A stretch of DNA of 5,632 nt from Candidatus Atribacter fermentans (GTDB lineage: Bacteria; Atribacterota; Atribacteria; Atribacterales; Atribacteraceae). This document shows positions 1 to 4,953 of the stretch, piece after piece. Under the pieces are notes generated by a model. It saw only the letters and a list, made by a program, of their open reading frames with translations, made no database searches and was not told the origin of the DNA. A program made the translations under genes and the position numbers. Numbering within the stretch: position 1 is the first letter of the stretch; every line of letters starts with the position of its first letter. Location: positions 1-5,632 of the forward strand of contig JAAYUT010000169.1 of assembly GCA_012517485.1 (NCBI GenBank), given 5' to 3'.

Positions 1-1056
1 TACTCTCTCGGCACTGGAAATCGCTGATTGTATCATATTAAACTGGTTGGCTAATTCATTGAGTGGTCGGGTGAATTGTTTGGAATAAGTGATAAAACTG
101 GCTATTATTCCAACCGTAATGATATGACGTATAACCAGGAAACCTCCAACACCTGCTATAATTGCAAAGCTTAAATTGTTTAAAACATTCATGAGAGGTG
201 GGATGATGCCAGAATAAATTTGAGCTTTGATGGATATTCCATTTAATTCCCGATTAACCTTTTCAAATCGATCGATTTCTTTTGACTCCCGACAGAATAC
301 CTTGATCACCTTTTGCCCAGAGATATTCTCTTCAATGAATCCATTGAGTTCACCCAACTTGGTTTGCTGTTGAAGAAAATTTTTCCGGGTGCGCTTGGCA
401 ATACTCCTAGTACATAATATCATGAGTGGGATAATGATTAAGCTCGCTACAGTGAGAAGGGGGCTTAACCACACCATCATAACGATGGTTCCGGCAATGG
501 TGATGATACTGGAAAAGATCTGGGTGATACTCATGCTCAAGGCATTGTTTACTAGATCGATGTCATTGGTTAATCGGCTCATTAAATCTCCGTGTGGATT
601 ACTATCGAAAAATTTAATGGGAAGCACCTGAAGCTTATTGAACAAGTCCTTCCTCATCTCGAGAACTGTCTTTTGAGCAACGCCAATCATAAGATAGTTC
701 TGAAGCCAGGTAAACAATGAAATCAAGGCATAGAGTCCAACCATGACCACTATAAGGGAAAATAAACCTTTAAAATCTTTTGGGATAATATAATCATCGA
801 TAGCCTTACCGATTAAATAGGGCCCAGTAAGCATCAACAGCGAGGTAACGAGCACCATAAGAAAAACCAGGATGAGAATGGTTTTACGATGCTGTAAATA
901 CCCCCATAAGCGTTTAAGAGTCTTACGGGTATCCTTTGGTTTTACTCCTGGTCCTGCAGAAACCATATGCGGTCCAGGCCCAAAGCCACCAATTGGTCTT
1001 CTCAACCGGTCTTGAAGTGGTATGTCGGTTGTTTTCAAATTCTTTGGTTCAGGCAT
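1..1056 (-). CDS. ABC exporter half-transporter, TM288-type subunit (C-terminal part outside window)
   Basis: Partial gene entering from the left edge: 352 codons are present, covering the N-terminal tail and transmembrane domain, but not the ATPase domain. The protein is the second half of a heterodimeric type IV (MsbA-like) exporter that moves hydrophobic drugs or lipids out across the inner membrane. After a Gly/Pro-rich tail (about residues 20-40), six membrane segments are visible, at roughly 58-80, 99-121, 176-195, 198-216, 281-303 and 312-330. Family hallmarks include FFDSNPHGDLMSRLTNDID (about 149-167), the coupling-helix region GFIEENISGQKVIKVF (239-254) and SKQFTRPLNELANQFNMIQ (325-343). 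These match Thermotoga TM288 from memory almost phrase for phrase. The ATG overlaps the end of the upstream subunit gene by 8 nt and has a GGAGG 9 nt upstream, so this start is firm. From the family, this subunit should carry the intact catalytic glutamate, but that part is not in the window. Confidence 0.95.
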   Translation of the reverse strand, partial: MPEPKNLKTTDIPLQDRLRRPIGGFGPGPHMVSAGPGVKPKDTRKTLKRLWGYLQHRKTILILVFLMVLVTSLLMLTGPYLIGKAIDDYIIPKDFKGLFSLIVVMVGLYALISLFTWLQNYLMIGVAQKTVLEMRKDLFNKLQVLPIKFFDSNPHGDLMSRLTNDIDLVNNALSMSITQIFSSIITIAGTIVMMVWLSPLLTVASLIIIPLMILCTRSIAKRTRKNFLQQQTKLGELNGFIEENISGQKVIKVFCRESKEIDRFEKVNRELNGISIKAQIYSGIIPPLMNVLNNLSFAIIAGVGGFLVIRHIITVGIIASFITYSKQFTRPLNELANQFNMIQSAISSAERV

Positions 1057-2785
1057 CAACCGACACCTCCTCACCAAGCTGCGATCGATAGATCTCCTGA
1101 TATTCCGAACTATTCTCCAGGAGAGTTGCATGGGTACCTTGGGCGACAACCTGCCCGTCGCTCAAAAGTAAAATGCGATCGGCATTGAGCACTGTGCTGA
1201 TCCGTTGAGCAATGATAAAAGTTGTACATTGATTTAATAATCTCTTGAGCGATCTAAGAATTCGTTGTTCGGTAGACAGATCCACAGCGCTCGTACTATC
1301 ATCAAGAATCAGAATCGCTGGCTTTTTAACGATAGCTCGAGCGATGGCTAACCGTTGCTTTTGACCACCTGATAAGTTTACTCCTCTCTGGTTGATTTGA
1401 GTATTGTACCCATCTGGAAAACTCATGATAAAGTTGTGTGCCTGAGCAATTTTTGCCGCCTCGATAATCTCTTCATCGGTGGCATTCTCATTTCCCCAGC
1501 GCAGATTTTCCTTTATTGTTCCAGAAAAAAGGAGTGACTCCTGCAAAACCACTCCGATGCTGGATCGTAAGGTGCACAAATCGATTTCTCGCACATCTTT
1601 TCCGTCGATCAATACCCGTCCTTTATTGACATCGTAAAGTCTGGGGATAAGATGAACCAGAGTTGATTTCCCAGAACCGGTCGCTCCCAGAATAGCAACA
1701 ATCTCACCAGAATGCGCAACAAAAGAAATATCTTTTAAAACTGGATCGCCGTCTGAACCATCATATCCATAGGAAACATGATCGAAAATAACCTCGCCTT
1801 TCTTGATTGGAGTTAAAATTGGTTCTGATTCATTTGTGATGTCAATCTCAGTTTCAAGAACTTCATGAATGCGTTTGGCAGATACATTTGCACGGGTGAT
1901 AAAAATAAATATAGCGCTCACCATCATTAAGGAAAACAGAATTAAAGTGAAATAATTGATAAAAGCTATAATTTCACCGACTTTCATTGTACCTGCACTG
2001 ACTTGCCACCCACCAAACCATAAAACTGCGACCACACTCAGATTCATGATCAGCATCATCAATGGCATAATTGATATTACCAATCGGAAAGCTTGTATCG
2101 TAGTATTCATCAAATCTTCATTGGCAGTGGCAAACCTAGAATTTTCAAAATCAGAACGGACGAAGGCTTTGATGACCCGAACCCCTGAGAGGTTTTCTCT
2201 CATCACAGTATTAACCCGATCCAGTTTTTTTTGTACAGAAGTAAATAAAGGGAAGCTCTTTTTCATGACAAAAACAAACGCTAACAACAAAGCCGGAACG
2301 GCTAAGAGAAGAATCAAAGACAATCGGGTATTAATCGATACTGCCATGATAATTCCACCTATACAGAGTAATGGTGCTCGCACCATGATTCTCAATGACA
2401 TAAGGACCATCATTTGCACCTGGGTGATATCATTGGTGAGTCGGGTGATAAGCGATGATATTTTAAATTTATCCAGATTAGCAAATGAGAAATTTTGAAT
2501 TTTTTTGAATAGGCTGGAACGAAGATCGGTACCAAAACTTTGGCTGGCAATGCTTGCGGTAATAGAACACCCCACCCCACCGATCATCCCAATAGCAGCT
2601 ATTCCAATCATTATCAGTCCAGTCCGTATGATGAAGTGAATATCGTAATTTGTTATGCCTTTATCTACGATCTTTGCCAATAAAGTCGGTTGCAGAAGAT
2701 CGGTAATGACCTCTACAATCATTAGAATTGGAGCCAATAAGACCATTTTCCAATATGGCTTCAAATAAGACAACAATTTTCCCAT
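1049..2785 (-). CDS. ABC exporter half-transporter, TM287-type subunit with degenerate ATPase site
   Basis: Complete 578-residue membrane-plus-ATPase half-transporter, close in length and sequence to Thermotoga TM287 (577 residues, from memory). Membrane segments lie near 14-30, 52-73, 132-150, 154-174, 236-259 and 270-295. The ATPase domain follows: Walker A GATGSGKST (367-375), Q-loop Q415, signature LSGGQ (471-475), Walker B ILILDD (491-496) and D-loop SAVD (499-502). Two catalytic residues are altered. D496 stands where the hydrolytic glutamate normally is, and Q527 (FIIAQRIS) replaces the H-loop histidine. TM287 has the same two substitutions, which define the non-hydrolysing nucleotide site of asymmetric exporters. 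The subunit therefore needs the partner encoded immediately downstream for transport. Start support is good: GGAGG lies 7 nt before the ATG. Expression is probably under the marR-type gene upstream. The substrate cannot be read from sequence; drug or lipid export is the family expectation. Confidence 0.96.
   Translation of the reverse strand: MGKLLSYLKPYWKMVLLAPILMIVEVITDLLQPTLLAKIVDKGITNYDIHFIIRTGLIMIGIAAIGMIGGVGCSITASIASQSFGTDLRSSLFKKIQNFSFANLDKFKISSLITRLTNDITQVQMMVLMSLRIMVRAPLLCIGGIIMAVSINTRLSLILLLAVPALLLAFVFVMKKSFPLFTSVQKKLDRVNTVMRENLSGVRVIKAFVRSDFENSRFATANEDLMNTTIQAFRLVISIMPLMMLIMNLSVVAVLWFGGWQVSAGTMKVGEIIAFINYFTLILFSLMMVSAIFIFITRANVSAKRIHEVLETEIDITNESEPILTPIKKGEVIFDHVSYGYDGSDGDPVLKDISFVAHSGEIVAILGATGSGKSTLVHLIPRLYDVNKGRVLIDGKDVREIDLCTLRSSIGVVLQESLLFSGTIKENLRWGNENATDEEIIEAAKIAQAHNFIMSFPDGYNTQINQRGVNLSGGQKQRLAIARAIVKKPAILILDDSTSAVDLSTEQRILRSLKRLLNQCTTFIIAQRISTVLNADRILLLSDGQVVAQGTHATLLENSSEYQEIYRSQLGEEVSVDA
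1066..1070 (-). promoter_or_regulatory. Ribosome binding site of the second ABC subunit
   Basis: A perfect GGAGG lies inside the last codons of the upstream ABC gene, 9 nt before the ATG at 1056. The upstream stop codon (1051-1049) lies just past that ATG, giving an 8-nt overlap, ATGCCTGA. This arrangement points to translational coupling and near-equal production of the two heterodimer subunits. Confidence 0.85.
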
Positions 2786-2792
2786 ACTATAA

Positions 2793-2797
2793 CCTCC
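2793..2797 (-). promoter_or_regulatory. Ribosome binding site of the TM287-type gene
   Basis: The minus strand reads AGGAGG with a 7-nt spacer to the ATG at 2785, which fixes the start of the first ABC subunit. No other in-frame start close by has comparable support. Confidence 0.85.
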
Positions 2798-2937
2798 TGG
2801 GATTCGGGATCGAGTAGATTATTATGGAAATACATCGAAATGAAAATGTGAAATATAAATTCTTTAAAGATACTCAGTTATCAGCCTATCCGAACCTCTC
2901 CTTTTGGACAAATGAAGAACGAGAGGGATCCGATTGG

Positions 2938-2967
2938 TTCATAATCAATCTTCAAATCCATCGTCAA
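2938..2967 (-). promoter_or_regulatory. Possible internal promoter before the ABC genes
   Basis: In the 244-nt gap between marR and the first ABC gene (2786-3029), the minus strand carries TTGACG (2967-2962) and TATGAA (2943-2938), separated by 18 bp. A 17-bp spacing to TTATGA is the alternative. The gap has no terminator-like hairpin with a T-run and no copy of the palindrome found upstream of marR. The ABC genes may thus be read from the marR promoter, from this weak site, or from both. Apart from this and the ABC ribosome binding site, I see nothing convincing in the gap. Confidence 0.3.
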
Positions 2968-3029
2968 CCTGAATACTTTAATCCGGGGCTTAAAGGAAAT
3001 AGAATAAAAGGACTCACTTAAATAAATGT

Positions 3030-3494
3030 CTATTTGGGGAAACCTATTCTTGCATCCTCATGGTTTTCGCTATTGACCGTGCGGAGGTTATTCCATAACT
3101 TGTTTAACAAGTGTTGCAACCATATTTTTTCTTCGCAGTTGAAATTATCGAAACAGTCCTTCTCAAAATATTCATAGACCTCTTCAACTTTTTGGCGTAT
3201 CTTTATTCCTTTATCGGTAAGGAATACCCGAGAAACCCTCATATCTCTGGAATCAGGCTCTCTTTTTACTAAACCAGCCCTTTCCATCCTTGTGATGATG
3301 ACTGTTACCGTAGCTGGTCTGAGTTTTAGATTTTCACCTATTTCTTTTTGAGTGAGACCGTCTTCTTCCCAGAGCATAAAAAGAACTGGAGGTTGTCCTT
3401 TATGAAGCCCCAACTTTCCTAACAAAAAGTGAATTCTTATAAAATGTTCACGAATGACATTTCGTAATAAGAACGTTAATGATTCCCGTTTCAT
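3030..3494 (-). CDS. MarR-family transcriptional repressor
   Basis: A complete 154-residue winged-helix regulator, the usual MarR length. Visible parts are an N-terminal dimerisation helix (about 5-30), a helix-turn-helix with LTQKEIGENL (47-56) and recognition helix RPATVTVIITRMERAG (59-74), then the wing REPDSRDMRVSRVFLTDKG (78-96). The wing contains the family's D-x-R-D-x-R pattern (D81, R83, D84, R86). C-terminal helices (about 98-140) complete the dimer interface. MarR proteins bind palindromes as dimers and let go on binding a small ligand. Position at the head of the operon, with a palindromic array over its own promoter, suggests it represses itself and the two exporter genes. The ATG has no well-spaced Shine-Dalgarno (only GGA directly abutting it), and there is no in-frame alternative start just upstream, so translation may be weak or largely leaderless-like. 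The inducing ligand is unknown. Confidence 0.93.
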   Translation of the reverse strand: MKRESLTFLLRNVIREHFIRIHFLLGKLGLHKGQPPVLFMLWEEDGLTQKEIGENLKLRPATVTVIITRMERAGLVKREPDSRDMRVSRVFLTDKGIKIRQKVEEVYEYFEKDCFDNFNCEEKIWLQHLLNKLWNNLRTVNSENHEDARIGFPK

Positions 3495-3514
3495 TCCAGT
3501 TTTTTTAACCGATC

Positions 3515-3544
3515 CTAAATTTATTTAGATATCTAAATATTTAG
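3515..3544. promoter_or_regulatory. Palindromic operator array, probable MarR binding site
   Basis: A perfect 18-bp palindrome, TATTTAGATATCTAAATA (3522-3539), is embedded in a run of four alternating half-sites: CTAAAT (3515-3520), ATTTAG (3523-3528), CTAAAT (3533-3538) and ATTTAG (3539-3544). It begins 2 bp downstream of the -10 box of the marR promoter and covers the predicted transcription start near 3540, between promoter and ATG. MarR dimers typically bind AT-rich palindromes of this size, so autorepression is the simple reading. Assignment to this MarR protein is inference from position. Confidence 0.75.
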
Positions 3545-3546
3545 CA

Positions 3547-3575
3547 ATTTTATTCCTTAGTATAGCTTTTGTCAA
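3547..3575 (-). promoter_or_regulatory. Sigma-70-type promoter of the marR-exporter operon
   Basis: On the minus strand a consensus -35 box TTGACA (3575-3570) is followed after exactly 17 bp by TAAAAT (3552-3547), which matches the -10 consensus at five of six positions. Transcription should begin near 3540, giving a leader of roughly 45 nt before the marR ATG. The palindromic array sits directly on the start point, so bound repressor would block this otherwise strong promoter. Confidence 0.8.
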
Positions 3576-3597
3576 TAACACTTTGTTTTTCTCTGTT

Positions 3598-3646
3598 ATT
3601 ATTCTGTGATATTGTCACCCTGAAATTATTCTGTGAAAATGTCACC
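3598..3646. repeat. Tandem pair of imperfect 22-bp repeats (27-bp period)
   Basis: The copies at 3598-3619 and 3625-3646 agree at 20 of 22 positions. Both contain ATTATTCTGTGA and end in TGTCACC; only the middle differs (TAT versus AAA). Each copy also contains a dyad, GTGA-N5-TCAC. Two readings are possible. The repeats may be a remnant insertion-sequence end, since IS21-family elements carry multiple short terminal repeats. They may instead be two binding sites for a regulator, centred about 70 and 100 bp upstream of the predicted marR-operon start. No transposase is present nearby. Confidence 0.7.
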
Positions 3647-3678
3647 ATGAGAAAGGAACAATATCATGTGACCCAAAA

Positions 3679-3702
3679 CCCTTTGCCTCCCCCAGCCCTC
3701 CC
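3679..3702 (-). other. G-quadruplex-capable tract on the minus strand
   Basis: Four C-runs on the plus strand (3679-3681, 3689-3693, 3696-3698 and 3700-3702) are separated by loops of 7, 2 and 1 nt. The minus strand therefore fits the standard G3+N1-7 quadruplex pattern, which stands out in a roughly 40% GC region. It also resembles the C-rich intergenic repeats seen in many bacterial genomes. It lies about 100 bp upstream of the marR-operon promoter; any function is unproven. Confidence 0.5.
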
Positions 3703-3926
3703 TCTCTCAAGGAAGCCATCTTGATTTTATCCCTCTTTCATTTTTTCAAAATAGTAGCTTTCTCTTTGATTTTAACTTTTAAATCATGAAATTCCTCCTC
3801 CCGCTTACACGGCTTACATCCCCTTCCCCAAGAAGTCTAGGCTTCCTCTAAGTAATAAAAATAAATAAGATTTTCTTCTTGAGTAGTTGCATCACGAATC
3901 ATATGGGATCTATTATCCAATTCAAG

Positions 3927-3943
3927 AATCAAGACCTGACCCC
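3927..3943. repeat. Possible solo repeat or insertion-sequence end word
   Basis: The word CAAGACCTGACCCC is followed by AAAATG. Similar words (GGGGTCAGGTCTTG on the other strand) occur, as far as I recall, at the edges of small transposable or REP-like elements in many bacteria. Only this single copy exists here, with no partner end and no transposase, so it is at most a scar. Confidence 0.3.
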
Positions 3944-3986
3944 AAAATGTTATAAAAAAGTTGCTTCATTTTAATCCGGTTCTTTT

Positions 3987-4015
3987 TTGAATATTAAAAA
4001 ACTTTAATTTAAATT
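3987..4015 (+). promoter_or_regulatory. Candidate constitutive promoter of pstS
   Basis: TTGAAT (3987-3992) and TAAATT (4010-4015) are 17 bp apart, each a fair match to the sigma-70 boxes. The surroundings are extremely AT-rich, so chance matches are likely. It competes with the alternative -10 at 4041-4046 described under the Pho-box entry. Confidence 0.4.
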
Positions 4016-4046
4016 TAAAACTTCTTTAACAATTTGAGCCTACTAT
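4002..4046 (+). promoter_or_regulatory. Candidate Pho-box-like direct repeats with downstream -10
   Basis: TTTAA begins at 4003, 4014 and 4025, an exact 11-bp period. The units read CTTTAATTTAA, ATTTAAAACTT and CTTTAACAATT. PhoB/PhoP-type regulators bind direct repeats of about 11 bp in front of pst promoters. The conserved 7 nt of the last unit end at 4030, 10 bp before a possible -10, TACTAT (4041-4046), which is the usual geometry when the box replaces the -35. The location ahead of pstS, with a PhoB-like regulator gene in the same operon, supports the call. AT-richness limits certainty. Confidence 0.45.
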
Positions 4047-4066
4047 TTTTTTATCAAAAAAGAATT

Positions 4067-4071
4067 GGAGG
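4067..4071 (+). promoter_or_regulatory. Ribosome binding site of pstS
   Basis: A perfect GGAGG with a 9-nt spacer precedes the ATG at 4081 and supports that start, which also opens directly into a classic signal peptide. Confidence 0.88.
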
Positions 4072-4080
4072 TCATCTTTT

Positions 4081-4899
4081 ATGAAGAAATTATTTTTGAT
4101 TTTTACCATCAGTCTGATGGTCTTATCGTTTTCGATGTTGACTATGGCAGCTGAAAAAATTAACGTGGCCGGTTCGACTACCGTTCTTCCCATTATGCAG
4201 ATCATTGCCGAAGAATTCATGAATCAAAACCCGAAAGTCGAAATCACGGTCAGCGGTGGAGGATCAGGTGTAGGGATAGCAGCGCTCATTGATAAAATCG
4301 CCGATATCGCTATGTCTTCCCGAAAAATCAAAAGCGAAGAGGAAAAGAAAGCCATCTCGAATGGTTTAGCTATCCGTGAATTTGAAATTGCCAAAGATGC
4401 AATCACCATTATTGTTAATCCAGCCAATAGCAAAATGAATCGGATTGACAGCCAAACCCTGAAGAAGATCTATACCGGGGAAATCACCAATTGGAAAGAA
4501 ATAACTGGTGAAGATAAAATTATTGTGGTTATATCCCGGGATACCAACTCTGGCACTTTTGAAGTATTTAATGAACACATTTTAAAGAAAGCTCCATTGG
4601 CTCCATCCGTCTTGATGTTGCCTTCTAACCGGGCAGTTCTCGATGAAGTCGGGAAAAATCCTGATACCATTGGTTATGTCGGAATTGGCTATGTAAATGA
4701 TCAAGTGAAGGGTCTTCTGTTGGATGGAGTGGAACCCACCAAAGAAAATGCTCTCAATGGGAGTTATCCTATTAGCCGAAGTCTTTACCTTTATACTCCT
4801 CGTCCTCCTCAAGGAGCCGAGAAAGATCTCATCGATTATATATTAAGCGATGAAGGCCAAGCTATCGTTGAAGAAGAAGGATTTATCCGAATCAAATAG
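4081..4899 (+). CDS. pstS: Periplasmic phosphate-binding protein PstS
   Basis: Complete 272-residue substrate-binding protein of the high-affinity phosphate ABC importer (PstSCAB). It captures phosphate outside the inner membrane and hands it to the PstC/PstA channel. Residues 1-24 form a signal peptide (MKK, a hydrophobic core, then TMAA before E25). There is no lipobox, and no cysteine occurs in the whole protein, so it should be a soluble periplasmic form cut by signal peptidase I. Phosphate-site motifs are all visible: AGSTTVLP (30-37), SGGGSGVG (58-65), ADIAMSSR (74-81, with D75 and the SSR serines) and SRDTNSGT (152-159). The length fits the short PstS type found in Firmicutes, Thermotogae and Archaea. 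The gene heads a plus-strand operon with a PhoB-like regulator 54 nt downstream; pstC, pstA and pstB may lie beyond the window. The Pho-box-like repeats upstream suggest induction by phosphate starvation. Confidence 0.95.
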   Translation: MKKLFLIFTISLMVLSFSMLTMAAEKINVAGSTTVLPIMQIIAEEFMNQNPKVEITVSGGGSGVGIAALIDKIADIAMSSRKIKSEEEKKAISNGLAIREFEIAKDAITIIVNPANSKMNRIDSQTLKKIYTGEITNWKEITGEDKIIVVISRDTNSGTFEVFNEHILKKAPLAPSVLMLPSNRAVLDEVGKNPDTIGYVGIGYVNDQVKGLLLDGVEPTKENALNGSYPISRSLYLYTPRPPQGAEKDLIDYILSDEGQAIVEEEGFIRIK

Positions 4900-4904
4900 G
4901 AGAG
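4898..4904 (+). promoter_or_regulatory. Shine-Dalgarno-like AGGAGAG at the pstS stop
   Basis: A good Shine-Dalgarno sequence overlaps the pstS stop codon, but no ATG, GTG or TTG start lies at normal distance. The first ATG is at 4954, 49 nt later. When the intervening hairpin (4907-4953) is folded, only TA separates it from the stem base, and the ATG follows directly on the other side. It may therefore serve the regulator gene through the folded RNA. Confidence 0.45.
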
Positions 4905-4906
4905 TA

Positions 4907-4953
4907 GGCCAGCAGATCGATTAAAAAACAATAACTTTCTCGATCTGCTGGTC
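4907..4953 (+). promoter_or_regulatory. Strong intercistronic hairpin between pstS and the regulator gene
   Basis: The arms 4907-4920 and 4940-4953 pair over 14 bp (one G-U, the rest Watson-Crick; a perfect 12 bp from CCAGCAGATCGA inward), with a 19-nt AT-rich loop. There is no T-run on either side, so it is not a standard intrinsic terminator for either strand. Likely roles are protection of the 3' end of pstS mRNA, giving more PstS than regulator, or presentation of the upstream Shine-Dalgarno to the ATG that begins immediately at its base. A DNA-level operator is also possible because the arms form an inverted repeat. Confidence 0.8.

Larger units (their letters stand above)
3647..3986. 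other. Gene-free AT/C-rich intergenic stretch
   Basis: No credible gene was found on either strand. The longest starts give short, biased peptides; for example, the 25-codon frame at 3647-3724 is mostly Pro, Leu and Ser. There is no tRNA or rRNA and no convincing rho-independent terminator. The segment contains a C-rich tract (3679-3702) and a GACCTGACCCC word (3933-3943), both described separately. The patchwork of base composition looks like decayed repeat material between two divergent operons. Confidence 0.6.

Noticed and set aside
389..631. 80-codon plus-strand open frame at the left of the window
   Set aside because: It lies opposite the TM288-type transmembrane domain, which is strongly supported on the minus strand.
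1956..2498. 180-codon plus-strand open frame opposite the ABC gene
   Set aside because: It is antisense to the clearly coding membrane domain of the TM287-type gene, with no domain and no ribosome site. It is a shadow frame.
2881..2961. 26-codon minus-strand open frame in the marR-ABC gap, with a weak AGG before its ATG
   Set aside because: It is too short and has no recognisable features; frames of this size are common by chance. It also overlaps the possible internal promoter.
2824..3021. 65-codon plus-strand open frame in the marR-ABC gap
   Set aside because: It has no usable Shine-Dalgarno, no recognisable domain and an unbiased composition. It lies antisense within an otherwise minus-strand operon.
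3598..3646. The tandem repeats as a CRISPR array or canonical CRP sites
   Set aside because: There are only two copies with a 5-nt gap between them, so no spacers. The TGTGA-N5-TCAC spacing does not match the N6 of CRP sites.
4907..4953. The hairpin as a rho-independent terminator
   Set aside because: Neither strand has a T-run after the stem, the 19-nt loop is long, and the next gene's ATG begins at the stem base.
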